NCBI GenBank assembly: GCA_046482855.1
Contig: JAWOEH010000127.1
Coordinates: forward strand, 1 to 64,000
Reading direction: 5' to 3'
DNA length: 64,000 nt
DNA from: CAYVSF01 sp046482855
GTDB lineage: Bacteria; Bacteroidota; Bacteroidia; Bacteroidales; UBA12077
Shown here: positions 51,715 through 61,597 of the stretch, piece by piece
Numbering within the stretch: the stretch's first letter is position 1
Layout: the number at the start of each line of letters is the position of its first letter
The notes under the pieces: generated by a model
Databases searched by the model: none
Seen by the model: the letters and a program-made list of their open reading frames with translations, nothing else
Told to the model about the DNA's origin: nothing
Translations under genes and position numbers: made by a program

Positions 51715-52866
51715 GTGAATATATACTCCAGGAAGCAAAAATGGAAGCTATTTCTGCTAAGTGTTGCGGTCATTATTGGTCTGTTAACATTTTTTGTCAC
51801 CTATAATCTTACACATAAGCTTACGCTTGAGGAGCGAAAAAAAGTGGAGCTATGGGCCAAGGGAATGAAACACCTCTCCTCGCAAGAGGTGAACAATGAT
51901 GATTATACCTTTGCACTGGAGGTGATACAAACAAATGAAACGGTTCCGGTAATATTAACCGATAAAAACGAAAATATTATCACCTCCATTAATTTGGATG
52001 AGGATAAAACAGGAAATGATGATTATATGCAGCGGCAGCTGCGTAAGATGAAAAGTGAGAATCCGCCTATTGTCGTGTACTTGTTAAAGGGTGATAAGAA
52101 CTATATTTTTTATCGGGATTCAACCTTGTTAACTCAACTCATGTTTTTTCCGGTTATTCAGTTGGCAGTTATTACCCTCTTTCTTGTTTTAGCTTATTGG
52201 GCTTTTAGTGCTTCGCGAAAGGCTGAACAAAATAACGTATGGGTCGGAATGTCAAAAGAGACTGCCCATCAGTTAGGAACACCAACCTCATCGCTTATGG
52301 CAAACCTCGAGCTTCTGCGCTTGAACCATGTAGATGAATCGATAGTAAATGAAATAGAGAAAGATGTGGAACGATTGGAGATGATCACCGAGCGGTTTAG
52401 TAAGATTGGCTCGACGCCGGTGATGAGGAAGGAAAACATAATTGAGGTAGTAACAGATGCTCTTCTCTATGTGAAGGCAAGATCTTCCCGAAAGGTAGAA
52501 TTTATAACAAACTTTCATAAAGTGGAAGTTGTAATGCTGCCTCTAAATGCCCCTTTATTTAGTTGGGTGCTGGAAAATGTGTGTAAAAATGCCATTGATT
52601 CTATGGGTGGAGTGGGACGGCTTACAGTGACGCTCGATGACAGAATACAGTATGTTTTTATTGATGTGAAGGATGAAGGAAAGGGAATTTCGAAAAGCCA
52701 TCAACGAACCATATTTCAACCTGGCTTTACCACTAAAAAGCGTGGATGGGGGTTAGGGCTTACCCTGTCCAAGCGTATTGTTGAAGAGTACCATAAAGGA
52801 AGGATTTTTGTTGTAAAATCAATCCCCGAGGAAGGAACTACCATGCGAATAGTTTTGAAAAAATAG
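51715..52866 (+). CDS. Membrane sensor histidine kinase
   Basis: 383 residues with a GTG start at 51715; no ATG gives the first membrane helix. Helix 1 (about 11-32), a small extracytoplasmic sensor (about 33-140), helix 2 (about 143-168), a dimerisation/phosphotransfer segment with His185 in SKETAHQLGTPTSSL, then HATPase with N-box CKNAIDSM, G1 DEGKGIS and GLGLTLSKRIVEE. The H-box lacks the usual H-E-[IL]-[RK]-[TN]-P and reads H-Q-L-G-T-P, a variant seen in Bacteroidota kinases of this type. No response regulator gene is adjacent. It follows the AsmA-like gene by 16 bases. Confidence 0.88.
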   Translation: MNIYSRKQKWKLFLLSVAVIIGLLTFFVTYNLTHKLTLEERKKVELWAKGMKHLSSQEVNNDDYTFALEVIQTNETVPVILTDKNENIITSINLDEDKTGNDDYMQRQLRKMKSENPPIVVYLLKGDKNYIFYRDSTLLTQLMFFPVIQLAVITLFLVLAYWAFSASRKAEQNNVWVGMSKETAHQLGTPTSSLMANLELLRLNHVDESIVNEIEKDVERLEMITERFSKIGSTPVMRKENIIEVVTDALLYVKARSSRKVEFITNFHKVEVVMLPLNAPLFSWVLENVCKNAIDSMGGVGRLTVTLDDRIQYVFIDVKDEGKGISKSHQRTIFQPGFTTKKRGWGLGLTLSKRIVEEYHKGRIFVVKSIPEEGTTMRIVLKK

Positions 52867-52945
52867 GCAGGGAATTACTGGGAGGATAGGTTCTACATAG
52901 CTTTTGAAAAAAACGTTCTTTTTTTTTTATTCCAATATTAATTTA

Positions 52946-52953
52946 TACTTTTG
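52946..52953 (+). promoter_or_regulatory. Putative -7 box for the yceD-rpmF-plsX-fabH operon
   Basis: TACTTTTG fits TAnnTTTG, 23 bases upstream of the ATG at 52977. A T-rich tract lies in the -33 region. Confidence 0.5.
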
Positions 52954-52976
52954 CACGATGTATTTTAAAGAGGGGT

Positions 52977-53510
52977 ATGACGAAGGGAATTGAAACATAT
53001 ACGATTTCTTTTAAAGGGCTGAAAGAGGGTGAGCATACGTTTGAGTTTGTTATTAGTGATGCTCTTTTTGAATCCTTTGAGGAAGAAGAAATACATAACG
53101 TAGCCTGTAAGGCTCGGGTGAAGCTGATAAAAAAGAGCACCCTGTTGGAATTGTTTGTTGCTATTGAAGGCAGCCTACAAGTTCCTTGTGACAGGTGTTT
53201 AGATCCGCTAAGGATTCCTATCGATTTCGAAGGAGACCTTTATATAACCTTCTCGGAGCGAGACGGAGCCGAATCGGCAGAGTTATGGGTATTGGATCCG
53301 GCAGATCACGAAGTGGATCTGAAAAATTATTTTTATGAGAGCTTACGCATAAGCTTACCCTTACAGCGCATCCACCCCGATGATGAAGAAGGGTACAGCA
53401 CTTGCAATCAGGAGATGCTGAGGCGACTGGAAGAACATCAACAAACTGATGATACCGAGGAGCATATTGATCCTCGCTGGAGTGAATTGAAAAAGTTAAT
53501 GGGAAATTAA
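52977..53510 (+). CDS. YceD/DUF177 family protein (23S rRNA accumulation)
   Basis: 177 residues. The central pattern [20 protein letters not shown] is the YceD signature (C-x-R-C-L), preceded by a beta-rich half and followed by the acidic [20 protein letters not shown] segment and CNQEML. YceD proteins are needed for normal 23S rRNA levels in E. coli and plants and are nearly always encoded just upstream of rpmF, as here (14-base gap). The C-terminal extension ends in the [14 protein letters not shown] motif common in Bacteroidota members. Confidence 0.9.
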   Translation: MTKGIETYTISFKGLKEGEHTFEFVISDALFESFEEEEIHNVACKARVKLIKKSTLLELFVAIEGSLQVPCDRCLDPLRIPIDFEGDLYITFSERDGAESAELWVLDPADHEVDLKNYFYESLRISLPLQRIHPDDEEGYSTCNQEMLRRLEEHQQTDDTEEHIDPRWSELKKLMGN

Positions 53511-53524
53511 ATTGTAGAGAAAAA

Positions 53525-53710
53525 ATGGCACATCCAAAGCACAAAACATCGAAGCAACGTAGAGACAAGCGAAGAACGCACTACAAAGCCAGTGCACCCA
53601 CAACAACGGCGTGCTCAAATTGTGGCGCAACGCATCTTTACCACCGTGTTTGTCCTGAATGTGGTTTCTACCGCGGACAAGCAGCTATTGAGAAAGATGT
53701 AACGGCCTAG
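53525..53710 (+). CDS. rpmF: Ribosomal protein bL32
   Basis: 61 residues, typical length. It begins [20 protein letters not shown], the basic tail that enters the 50S subunit, and has a complete zinc ribbon C30-x2-C33 and C43-x2-C46 ([20 protein letters not shown]). Because all four cysteines are present, this is the zinc-binding form. It lies between yceD (14 bases) and plsX (25 bases). Confidence 0.97.
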   Translation: MAHPKHKTSKQRRDKRRTHYKASAPTTTACSNCGATHLYHRVCPECGFYRGQAAIEKDVTA

Positions 53711-53735
53711 TTTAAACGCACGATTTTAGACGTTT

Positions 53736-54677
53736 ATGAGAATTGGTATAGATATTATGGGCGGCGATTTTGCTCCTGAAGCAGCAGTTTTAGGAGCAAT
53801 TTTAGCTCATAAGGAATTGGCGCCGGAAAATTCGATTGTACTTATTGGCAACCAGCAGCAAATTACAGATCTGCTCAAACGCGAAAAAGTGCCCGAAGAT
53901 ACATTCGAAGTTGTGCCCTCCACCGATGTAATTGAAATGGGAGAGCATCCCGCAAAAGCCTTTTCACGTAAGCCCAATTCCAGTATTGCCATAGGCTACA
54001 GAATGTTAGCCGAGGGTACGATTGATGGACTGGCCAGTGCCGGAAGCACCGGGGCCATGATGGTGGGTGCTATGTACACGGTAAAAGCCATTCCCGGAAT
54101 TATCCGTCCTGCACTTACTACTGCCATCCCTAAACCCGATGGCTCTTTTTCTATTATTCTGGATATTGGAATCAACCCCGACTGTAAGCCTGATGTGCTT
54201 TACCAGTATGGGACTTTGGGTGCATTATACGCGAAACATATTTATCAAATAGAAGACCCTGGAGTGGCTTTGCTGAATATCGGTTCCGAAGAAGAAAAAG
54301 GAAATTTGGTGGTAAAATCTGCCCATGAATTGATGAAGGGCAGCACTGATTTTAATTTCATCGGGAATATTGAAGCCAATGAGCTATTTGATGCAGGCAG
54401 TGCCGATGTTATTGTTTGTGACGGCTTTGTCGGAAATATCGTACTAAAACAGGCTGAAGCATTCTATAAGCTCTATAAGTCCAGGGATATGCAAGATGCG
54501 TATTTTGATAAATTGAATTTTGAGCGTTATGGGGGCTCCCCCATTCTTGGAGTCAACAAAAATATTGTGATTGGCCACGGTATTTCCAATGCTACTGCTA
54601 TTAAAGGTATGATTAAACACACTTTTCATGTAGCAGAGGTCAATCTTTCCAACAAAATAAAGGAGGCGATTCAATGA
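53736..54677 (+). CDS. plsX: Phosphate acyltransferase PlsX
   Basis: 313 residues. It opens with [20 protein letters not shown] and contains [44 protein letters not shown] and the C-terminal [14 protein letters not shown]. It converts acyl-ACP to acyl-phosphate for PlsY, a first step of phospholipid synthesis at the inner membrane. The stop overlaps the fabH start by four bases (ATGA), so the two are translationally coupled. Confidence 0.96.
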   Translation: MRIGIDIMGGDFAPEAAVLGAILAHKELAPENSIVLIGNQQQITDLLKREKVPEDTFEVVPSTDVIEMGEHPAKAFSRKPNSSIAIGYRMLAEGTIDGLASAGSTGAMMVGAMYTVKAIPGIIRPALTTAIPKPDGSFSIILDIGINPDCKPDVLYQYGTLGALYAKHIYQIEDPGVALLNIGSEEEKGNLVVKSAHELMKGSTDFNFIGNIEANELFDAGSADVIVCDGFVGNIVLKQAEAFYKLYKSRDMQDAYFDKLNFERYGGSPILGVNKNIVIGHGISNATAIKGMIKHTFHVAEVNLSNKIKEAIQ

Positions 54678-55675
54678 CAAAGGTACATGCAAAAATCACC
54701 GGCGTAGGAGGCGCATTACCCGACTACATTCTTACTAATGACGAATTAAGTCAAATGGTAGATACCTCCGATGAGTGGATTATGACACGCATTGGAATTA
54801 AGGAGAGGCGCATTCTTCGAGAACCCGGAAAAGGTTCCTCCGATTTAGGCGCCGCTGCAGTAACCCAACTGCTGGAGAAAACCGGCACGTCTCCCGACGA
54901 GGTGGATCTGCTTATTTGCGCCACGGTAACGCCCGATATGCAATTCCCGGCAACCGCAAATATTATTTGCGATAAGGTGGGGATTAAAAATGCCTTTAGT
55001 TATGATTTGAATGCCGGTTGTTCAGGGTTTTTATATGCGCTGAATACAGCCTCAAAGTTCATTGAGAATGGCAACAACAAGAAGGTGGTAGTGGTAGGTG
55101 CGGAAAAAATGTCTTCTATTGTTGACTACCAGGATCGAAGTACTTGTCCTATTTTTGGTGACGGTGCCGGAGCGGTGATGCTGGAACCTACCACCGAAGA
55201 CGTGGGTATTGTGGATGCACATTTGCAGAGTGATGGCATAGGTCGTGTGCACTTGCATCAGAAAGCCGGAGGGTCTGTGAAGCCCGCTTCGCACGAAACG
55301 ATTGATGCCCGCGAACATTTTATCTACCAGGAAGGACAACCGGTATTTAAATGGGCGGTAAGCAAGATGGCTGATGTTTCGGTGGAGATGATGAAAAAAC
55401 ATAACATCGAACCTGACGATTTGGATTGGCTTGTACCTCATCAGGCCAATATGCGTATTATTGAAGCTACTGCTAAACGCATGGGCATTAAAAAAGAACA
55501 AGTGATGATAAATATTCAGCGCTTTGGAAACACAACAGCTGCCACTCTTCCTTTATGTTTATGGGAGTGGGAAGAGAAGCTGAACAAAGGCGATAATATC
55601 ATCCTCGCTACATTTGGCGCAGGTTTTACCTGGGGCGCAATGTACCTCAAGTGGGCCTACGATGGTAAGAAATAG
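54674..55675 (+). CDS. fabH: 3-oxoacyl-ACP synthase III
   Basis: 333 residues, typical size. The catalytic triad is visible as Cys116 ([11 protein letters not shown]), His256 (VPHQANMRI) and Asn286 (FGNTTAATL). It condenses acetyl-CoA (or branched acyl-CoA) with malonyl-ACP to start fatty acid synthesis. The start overlaps plsX by four bases. A strong terminator follows, so the operon ends here. Confidence 0.97.
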   Translation: MTKVHAKITGVGGALPDYILTNDELSQMVDTSDEWIMTRIGIKERRILREPGKGSSDLGAAAVTQLLEKTGTSPDEVDLLICATVTPDMQFPATANIICDKVGIKNAFSYDLNAGCSGFLYALNTASKFIENGNNKKVVVVGAEKMSSIVDYQDRSTCPIFGDGAGAVMLEPTTEDVGIVDAHLQSDGIGRVHLHQKAGGSVKPASHETIDAREHFIYQEGQPVFKWAVSKMADVSVEMMKKHNIEPDDLDWLVPHQANMRIIEATAKRMGIKKEQVMINIQRFGNTTAATLPLCLWEWEEKLNKGDNIILATFGAGFTWGAMYLKWAYDGKK

Positions 55676-55693
55676 TGAATAGCTATAACAACA

Positions 55694-55727
55694 TAAAAAA
55701 AGGAGTCACCAAGGTGTCTCCTTTTTT
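55694..55727. terminator. Bidirectional terminator between fabH and mnmH
   Basis: AAAAAAGGAG-T-CACC pairs with GGTG-T-CTCCTTTTTT around AA, and it reaches into the stop codon of mnmH. Confidence 0.88.
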
Positions 55728-56754
55728 ATTTTAAGCATTTAGCAAAGTCAATAATTTTACGGGCATTTTGGATAGCATTATTATCGGGAAGATCGAGTTC
55801 ATGAATTTGTTGGTGGTTTCTTTTTGATAAACCAAATTGGTAGGTTTTGTCATAATAACTGAGCGATAGCCTCACTGCTTGGGCATAGTTGTTTTCTTCA
55901 ATAGCTTTTATGGCAGCATTGGCGTGCTGCCCTCCAAGTCGCTTACGAATCTTTTCTATGGCTTCGATAAGATGTGTTTGAGAATAATTGGCATAATCAT
56001 CCACCAACCTTTCAATTCTGCAGTTTAATGGGAGGGAAACCTTTATAACCGGTGCTTGGCGCATCTGTTTGAAAAGCTCTTCGGGAATCCAGTTTCGGCC
56101 AATGGATTTACTTTCATCCTCAATCCAGATGGGTTTGGATTTGTCAAGTTTAAGCCAGGCTTCCCCTACTTGGTTTTCAAAGAGCTCGTTTGGAGGCTGA
56201 GGATCTTGCCCAAAAGCACCAAAAGCAGAACCTTTATGATGTGCCAATCCTTCCAGATCCAGGATTTGCTCACCTGCATGCTTTAGTGCATGAAGAATTG
56301 CTGTTTTGCCGCTGCCTGTCATCCCACCAACGATACGGATCTTTGCGGGCTTTGCCAGTGTTTCTTTTAAATACCTACGATATGTTTTATACCCACCTTC
56401 AAGCAGGTAGCAGGGAATGGCCAGCCGTTCAAAAAGCCAGGCCATGCTCTCACTTCGCATACCTCCTCGCCAGCAATGCACCAATAGCGGTCTGTTTTGA
56501 GCGTGCTTTTTGGCCTCTTTTGCCAGGGAGGACATCTTAGGTCCAATAATGTCTAAGCCTGCCAAAACAGCCGCTTCTTTGCCTTTTTGTTTATATAAAG
56601 TGCCGACCCTTGCTCGCTCCTCATTTGTAAAAAGAGGAATGTTGCGGGCGTTATGAATATGTCCTTCGGCAAACTCCGCTGGTGAACGGACGTCAATAAT
56701 CGGATATTGTTCCGCTTTGTTTAGAAAGGATGCAACGGGTAGTACAATTGCCAT
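55726..56754 (-). CDS. mnmH: tRNA 2-selenouridine synthase
   Basis: 342 residues. An N-terminal rhodanese domain (about 5-130: IDVRSPAEFAEGHIHNARNI) has the active-site Cys94 in HCWRGGMRS. A P-loop domain follows with Walker A GMTGSGKT (144-151) and the conserved LEGLAHHKGSAFGAFG segment. This is the MnmH/SelU layout. The enzyme replaces sulfur by selenium at the wobble 2-thiouridine of certain tRNAs, through a geranylated intermediate, using selenophosphate. selD is not in the window. It is monocistronic with a TACCTTTG box upstream and a terminator on each side. Confidence 0.95.
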   Translation of the reverse strand: MAIVLPVASFLNKAEQYPIIDVRSPAEFAEGHIHNARNIPLFTNEERARVGTLYKQKGKEAAVLAGLDIIGPKMSSLAKEAKKHAQNRPLLVHCWRGGMRSESMAWLFERLAIPCYLLEGGYKTYRRYLKETLAKPAKIRIVGGMTGSGKTAILHALKHAGEQILDLEGLAHHKGSAFGAFGQDPQPPNELFENQVGEAWLKLDKSKPIWIEDESKSIGRNWIPEELFKQMRQAPVIKVSLPLNCRIERLVDDYANYSQTHLIEAIEKIRKRLGGQHANAAIKAIEENNYAQAVRLSLSYYDKTYQFGLSKRNHQQIHELDLPDNNAIQNARKIIDFAKCLK

Positions 56755-56777
56755 ATTGTTTGATGTATGATAGGCGG

Positions 56778-56785
56778 CAAAGGTA
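56778..56785 (-). promoter_or_regulatory. Putative -7 box for mnmH
   Basis: Minus-strand TACCTTTG, an exact TAnnTTTG, 24 bases upstream of the mnmH start, just past the terminator of the preceding unit. Confidence 0.5.
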
Positions 56786-56789
56786 CAAC

Positions 56790-56823
56790 AAAAAAGGGCG
56801 CTTCATATTCATAAGCGCCTTTC
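56790..56823 (-). terminator. Terminator of the kinase/AIM24 unit
   Basis: On the minus strand AAAGGCGCTT pairs with AAGCGCCCTTT (one extra base) and is followed by a T run. Confidence 0.7.
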
Positions 56824-56844
56824 TGTGTTCCCCTTTACCGAAGA

Positions 56845-57612
56845 TTAATCTTCAAGAAAATTGCCCAGTATGCTACGACTGCCTTTTCGCCGATTATCGC
56901 CTGCCGGGTTGATTGCGCGAATGAATTTCCGTATGGGCATTGACTGCAACCAAACTCGACCTGTACCTTGTAGGGTAGCCAGGAATAGCCCTTCGCCTCC
57001 GAATAACATGGAGCGCATGCCTCCCGATTGAATAATGTCCAGGTTTAGCTGGGGCTCGTAGGCCACAATACATCCGGTATCAATGCGTAATTCCTCATTT
57101 TGCAGGTTTTTTTCAACAATGGTGCCACCGGCATGTAAAAATGCCATGCCATCGCCAGTTATCGATTGCAATATAAAACCTTCGCCACCAATTAAGCCGG
57201 CTCCTAGTTTTCGATTTAAGTGTATTCCCAACTTCGTGCCTTTGGCTGCACATAAAAAAGCCTCTTTTTGTGCAATGAGTCTACCTCCTTTTTCGGCAAG
57301 ATTTAGGGGCACAATAGAGCCAGGGTAGGGCCCGGCAAAGGCTACCTTTCGGGGGGTATTTCCTTGGTTTATGAAATGCGTCATGAAGATACTTTCACCG
57401 GTAAGCAATCGACTGCCGGCAGAAAACATTTTGTTCAAAAAACCCTGGTTCGGTGCGGAACCATCCCCCAGGTGTGTTTCAAAAACGATGGAAGGATCCA
57501 TGTATACCATGGCTCCGGCTTCAGCAATAACCGTTTCGCCGGGATCAAGCGTTACCTCCAGTAATTGAACGTCGTGTCCGGTTATCTGGTAATCGATTTC
57601 GTCTGCTTTCAT
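56845..57612 (-). CDS. AIM24 / TIGR00266 family protein
   Basis: 255 residues, no signal peptide. The sequence follows the AIM24 family: EVTLDPGETVIAEAGAMVYM at the start, GFLNKMFSAGSRLLTGESIF, MTHFINQG, an AFAGPYPGSI strand, then GEGFILQSITGDGMAFLHAG, GSMRSMLFGGEGLF-like turns and LQGTGRVWLQSMPIRKFIRA. The fold is a beta-helix-like double barrel related to TRAP attenuation proteins. The biochemical role is not established. The start overlaps the stop of the hybrid kinase gene by four bases, so the two are translated together. Confidence 0.9.
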   Translation of the reverse strand: MKADEIDYQITGHDVQLLEVTLDPGETVIAEAGAMVYMDPSIVFETHLGDGSAPNQGFLNKMFSAGSRLLTGESIFMTHFINQGNTPRKVAFAGPYPGSIVPLNLAEKGGRLIAQKEAFLCAAKGTKLGIHLNRKLGAGLIGGEGFILQSITGDGMAFLHAGGTIVEKNLQNEELRIDTGCIVAYEPQLNLDIIQSGGMRSMLFGGEGLFLATLQGTGRVWLQSMPIRKFIRAINPAGDNRRKGSRSILGNFLED

Positions 57613-60449
57613 TTTTTATCGCTAAACCATTTGATTAATACCTCTTTTATCTCGTCTATTTTTACAGGTTTTGCCAAATAGTCGTTCATTCCGCTGTTGA
57701 ATGCTTTAATTTTATCTTCCTCTCTGGCGTTGGCTGTCATGGCAACAATGGGTAGCTTAAACCCCAAACTTCGAATTTCGGCAGTGGCCTCCAGGCCATC
57801 TTTCTCGGGCATCATAATATCCATAAATAAAATGTCGAAAGGTTCGGCTTTTATCTTGCGAACACAGTCGGCACCGTTTTCAGCAAGGGTAATGTCATAC
57901 CCCAGGTTTTTAAAGATAGTAAGTGCTACTTTTTGGTTGATGATATTATCTTCGGCCACAAGAATTCTTAGATGCTCTCTAATTCGGTTAAGTTTGGGCA
58001 TTTCTTGTTCTTTTACGAGCAAATTTGGGAAGTTTTCCTGAATAATTTCAAATACTTCAGAAGCTTCAAAGGGTTTGATCAGGTAATAATCGATGCCATT
58101 CATTTTACATTTAACATAATTGCCAGGCTGATCATTAGAGCTGACAATTGTAATGAAGAAATCATCAGAAATACCCTCTTTATGAAGACTTCGCCCTAAA
58201 TCGATACCATCGAATTCGGCCGTATCCTTTATAATGATGAGGTGATATTTTTGAGATTTATCCTTCTGGTTTTTACGAATATGTTCAATGGGACTTTGTT
58301 TGGGCGTTATTTCTGTTACCGCGGTGCCAAACTTTGAAAATGTAGTACGCAGGACATCCTCCTTTTCGATGGCAGGGTTTATGATAAGTACACGAATTTG
58401 GGAATAGTCGGTAACTTCCTGAATCTTTACATTTTTCTCAAATCGTTCATTGGAAAAAACCTGTATGGTAAAAGAAAAACGAGAACCTTTGTATTGTGGA
58501 TCGATGGAAATGGAGGAGGGGCTATCGACCCAAATCTCGCCATTCATCAATTCCACTAATTGTTTGCTAATGGTTGTTCCCAGGCCTGTGCCACCAAACC
58601 TGCGGGTAGTAGAACCATCGGCTTGCGAAAAACTGCCAAAAATATCTTTCAGTTTTTCTTTAGCAATACCAATGCCTGTATCTTCAATATTAAAAAGTAT
58701 TATTACTGTCCTATCCACCTGTTTTACCAGCTCTACTGAGACCAGAATTTTTCCTTCGTAGGTGAATTTAATGGCATTCCCAATCAGATTGGATACAACT
58801 TGTTTCAACCGAAACGGGTCGCCAATAAGCTCATTCGGGATATTCTCAGCAATGGTCGACTCCAGAGCCAAGCCTTTTTCTTTAGCTTTAGGTGTAAACA
58901 ATGACAGGGTGGAGGCTAGCTCATCTCGGAGCTGAAAAGGTGTTTCTTCGATAATCATCTTACCCGCTTCAATTTTCGAGAAGTCGAGAATGTCGTTGAT
59001 AATAGACAGCAGTAAGTCGGCTGATTTGGTAATGATTTGTACCGCTTCCTCTTGCTTGGCATTTAGGTTCAGTGTATGCAACGTATCGGCCATGCCAATG
59101 ATGCCATTAAGCGGTGTGCGTATTTCGTGGCTCATTTTAGCCAAGAATTCGGATTTTGCTTTATTGGCAGCAACCTCGCGTTTTCTTGCTTTCTCCACTG
59201 GTGTGATGTCGATAAACGCCTCTAAGGAAACCTCTTCGCCATTAAATACAGTGTTTATCTCTTTTTTGAACAGGATTATCTCATTGTCGTTGTCGTCGTA
59301 ATAGATGTATTGGTTGAGGTTGTTTTGATAAGTAAATGAATCCTGATCATGGAAGTTCCGACTGATAAAAAATTGCTCGGGAATAGGTTTTCCAATAAGT
59401 TCTTCCTTATTCTCGATACCGAAAATTTCAATAGCTGTATGATTTAAAGATCGAACGATGCGTTTTTTGTTGATAATGAGAATCCCGATGGGCAATCCTT
59501 CCAGGATCATTTGCAGAGCCTCTTCTGATTGCTTGAGTCGATCGTGTTCCCGATCCTTGCGACGCATCATAACAAAGGTCATCCCGATAATAAAAACTAA
59601 AAACAGAAAAGTTGAGGCACCAACAAGTACAGCATTGCGGATGATAGAACTGATGATCACCTCGGACTTGAGCGAGAAAACGATGCCAAAATCCTTGCTT
59701 AAAAGCCGGGTTGGATAATAGAATGAAAAGGCTTTCACCTGCTCATTATTTCTATTAATTTGATGCTGAATAAATCCCTTGTCGCCTATTGACAGGTTTT
59801 GTGAGATGACATCCAACTTTGATACATAAAGGCTATCGGAAATCAGGTTATTGTCCACTACTTCGCCGGTTCTTTTTACCACCCATTGCCACAAGGTGGA
59901 ACCTAAATGGTAATTGGCAAATACATCCTGAATGTAGTTCATGAAGTCTACTTTAATCAGAATATTTAGAACGGCTTTGTTTTCCTGAAATACGGGTAAT
60001 ATATAGGTGTAGGTGCCATCTTCATTTTCCAGCACGGTTTCCTTCTGGTAAAGACGCTTTTGCCGTTGAGCAATGTAGAAATCGGTTAAAAACTGATTGG
60101 ACTTATCTTTAAATAGGCTAAATACATTTTTATTATTGTCGATGATGTTGATGTTCTGGATAAGGTTTTGGTATTTGAAGTAGAAAAGCTCCAGCTTTTT
60201 GATCCGATCATCCTGGTTATCCAAATTGTTGAAGAACTCTATGAGTTCTGTTGAGAAGACGATATAATTGATTTCATTTTCAAATTCATAGCCTGTTTGT
60301 TCAATTTCCCATCCGCAAATTTGTGTTTGCCGCATAAGAATCTCTTTGTGAAAGGCTACTTGTTGCTTGTAAATGCGATAGTAATAATGAACATTAACAG
60401 CTATAACCAGTAAAATAGCTGCAACGATAAGAAAACGTGCTTTCTTCAT
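57609..60449 (-). CDS. Hybrid sensor histidine kinase with two receiver domains
   Basis: 946 residues. Order: membrane helix (about 7-23), a large extracytoplasmic Cache-like sensor (about 30-265), membrane helix (about 270-293), PAS (about 310-420), HisKA with His441 in [11 protein letters not shown], HATPase (about 545-665), a first receiver-like domain (about 685-810) and a second, canonical receiver (about 825-945) with Asp877 in [12 protein letters not shown] and an intact acidic pair (VAEDN). The first receiver lacks the acidic pair ([10 protein letters not shown]) and looks degenerate. There is no DNA-binding output. The coupled downstream gene encodes an AIM24-family protein. Confidence 0.9.
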   Translation of the reverse strand: MKKARFLIVAAILLVIAVNVHYYYRIYKQQVAFHKEILMRQTQICGWEIEQTGYEFENEINYIVFSTELIEFFNNLDNQDDRIKKLELFYFKYQNLIQNINIIDNNKNVFSLFKDKSNQFLTDFYIAQRQKRLYQKETVLENEDGTYTYILPVFQENKAVLNILIKVDFMNYIQDVFANYHLGSTLWQWVVKRTGEVVDNNLISDSLYVSKLDVISQNLSIGDKGFIQHQINRNNEQVKAFSFYYPTRLLSKDFGIVFSLKSEVIISSIIRNAVLVGASTFLFLVFIIGMTFVMMRRKDREHDRLKQSEEALQMILEGLPIGILIINKKRIVRSLNHTAIEIFGIENKEELIGKPIPEQFFISRNFHDQDSFTYQNNLNQYIYYDDNDNEIILFKKEINTVFNGEEVSLEAFIDITPVEKARKREVAANKAKSEFLAKMSHEIRTPLNGIIGMADTLHTLNLNAKQEEAVQIITKSADLLLSIINDILDFSKIEAGKMIIEETPFQLRDELASTLSLFTPKAKEKGLALESTIAENIPNELIGDPFRLKQVVSNLIGNAIKFTYEGKILVSVELVKQVDRTVIILFNIEDTGIGIAKEKLKDIFGSFSQADGSTTRRFGGTGLGTTISKQLVELMNGEIWVDSPSSISIDPQYKGSRFSFTIQVFSNERFEKNVKIQEVTDYSQIRVLIINPAIEKEDVLRTTFSKFGTAVTEITPKQSPIEHIRKNQKDKSQKYHLIIIKDTAEFDGIDLGRSLHKEGISDDFFITIVSSNDQPGNYVKCKMNGIDYYLIKPFEASEVFEIIQENFPNLLVKEQEMPKLNRIREHLRILVAEDNIINQKVALTIFKNLGYDITLAENGADCVRKIKAEPFDILFMDIMMPEKDGLEATAEIRSLGFKLPIVAMTANAREEDKIKAFNSGMNDYLAKPVKIDEIKEVLIKWFSDKK

Positions 60450-60589
60450 GTGGGTTGATCCTTGTTGTTCAATGCTAAGCCGTTCTAATTCTAAGCGAAT
60501 CAGATCAATTTCCCGAATTTAGTAAAAAATATGCCCTACATGAAATATTTTTATAAAACAATGGAAATTAGCTTACGAAGGAGTTTTTT

Positions 60590-61510
60590 TTAACGGTGCT
60601 TTCCGCCTGTGTCCTCTAAGATACGGAGGTAATTGATGTAGCGTTCTTCATCGATTATATTTTCCTTTACAGCCTCAATAACCGCACAGCCGGGTTCGTG
60701 CACATGGGAACAGTTATAAAATTTACAGTCGTGCGATTTTTGAAAGATTTCGGGAAAGAAATGGCTGAGCTCCTCTTTTTTTATATCGTATAGGCCAAAT
60801 CCTCTGATTCCCGGGGTATCAATGATGTAACCCCCATTGGAAAGCGGGTGCATTTCGGCAAATGTGGTGGTATGTTTACCTGTTTCGTGATAGGTGGAAA
60901 TGGCGGCTGTTTTCAAGTTTAATGAGGGTTCAATAGCGTTTATGAGTGAACTTTTCCCCACGCCCGAATTCCCCGCAACAATGGATATTTTGTTTTGCAG
61001 TAGTGCATGTGCTTCCTGAATATGGATGTGATCTTTTACCGATGTAGCCAAACAGGTGTAACCAATGTTTCGATATACGGAGATGAGTCGCTCTAACTCT
61101 TGTTTCTGTGAGGAAGAAAGAAGATCGATCTTGTTAAAGAACAAAACAGCAGGAATCGAATAGCTCTCAACTGCCACCAGAAACCTATCAATGAACAAGG
61201 GATGGGTTTTGGGGGCGGTAAGGGTGACCATTAAAACGGCTTGGTCTACATTTGCCGCCAGAATATGCGATTGTTTTGAGAGGTTAGAAGAGCGACGAAC
61301 GATGATGTTTTCGCGTGGCTGAATGTGGGTAATCACATTACCGTCCTTGTTTTGTGCCACATTCACCCTGTCGCCAACAGATACAGGATTGGTTGTTTTG
61401 ATGCCTTGCTGACGAAACTTCCCCCGGATACGGCAATTTACTTTTGCCCCTGAATCCAGTTGAACTTCGTACCAACTGCCTGTTGATTTTATTACTAATC
61501 CTTGTTGCAT
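60590..61510 (-). CDS. rsgA: Ribosome small subunit-dependent GTPase A
   Basis: 306 residues. An OB-fold N-terminus (GLVIKSTGSWYEVQLDSGAK) leads to a circularly permuted GTPase with the order G4 (FFNKIDLL, N126), G1 (GNSGVGKS, 180-187), G3 (DTPGIRGFG, 231-239) and a C-terminal zinc site C262, C267, H269/H271, C275. It helps late maturation of the 30S subunit. It follows typA on the minus strand but is separated by two terminators. A TATCTTCG (one mismatch to TAnnTTTG) at 61529-61536 may be its -7 box. Confidence 0.96.
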   Translation of the reverse strand: MQQGLVIKSTGSWYEVQLDSGAKVNCRIRGKFRQQGIKTTNPVSVGDRVNVAQNKDGNVITHIQPRENIIVRRSSNLSKQSHILAANVDQAVLMVTLTAPKTHPLFIDRFLVAVESYSIPAVLFFNKIDLLSSSQKQELERLISVYRNIGYTCLATSVKDHIHIQEAHALLQNKISIVAGNSGVGKSSLINAIEPSLNLKTAAISTYHETGKHTTTFAEMHPLSNGGYIIDTPGIRGFGLYDIKKEELSHFFPEIFQKSHDCKFYNCSHVHEPGCAVIEAVKENIIDEERYINYLRILEDTGGKHR

Positions 61511-61535
61511 ATGTACAATCGTTCCCGGCGAAGAT

Positions 61536-61561
61536 AAAAAAAATCCGGAATATGTCCGGAT
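61536..61561 (-). terminator. Second terminator downstream of typA
   Basis: ATCCGGA pairs with TCCGGAT around a 5-base loop and is followed on the minus strand by eight Ts. Confidence 0.75.
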
Positions 61562-61589
61562 AAAAGAAAAGGCACAGCCGAAGCTGTGC
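61562..61589 (-). terminator. First terminator downstream of typA
   Basis: Minus-strand GCACAGC-TTCG-GCTGTGC, a perfect stem with a UUCG tetraloop, followed by CTTTTCTTTT. Confidence 0.8.
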
Positions 61590-61597
61590 GTGGAGGG

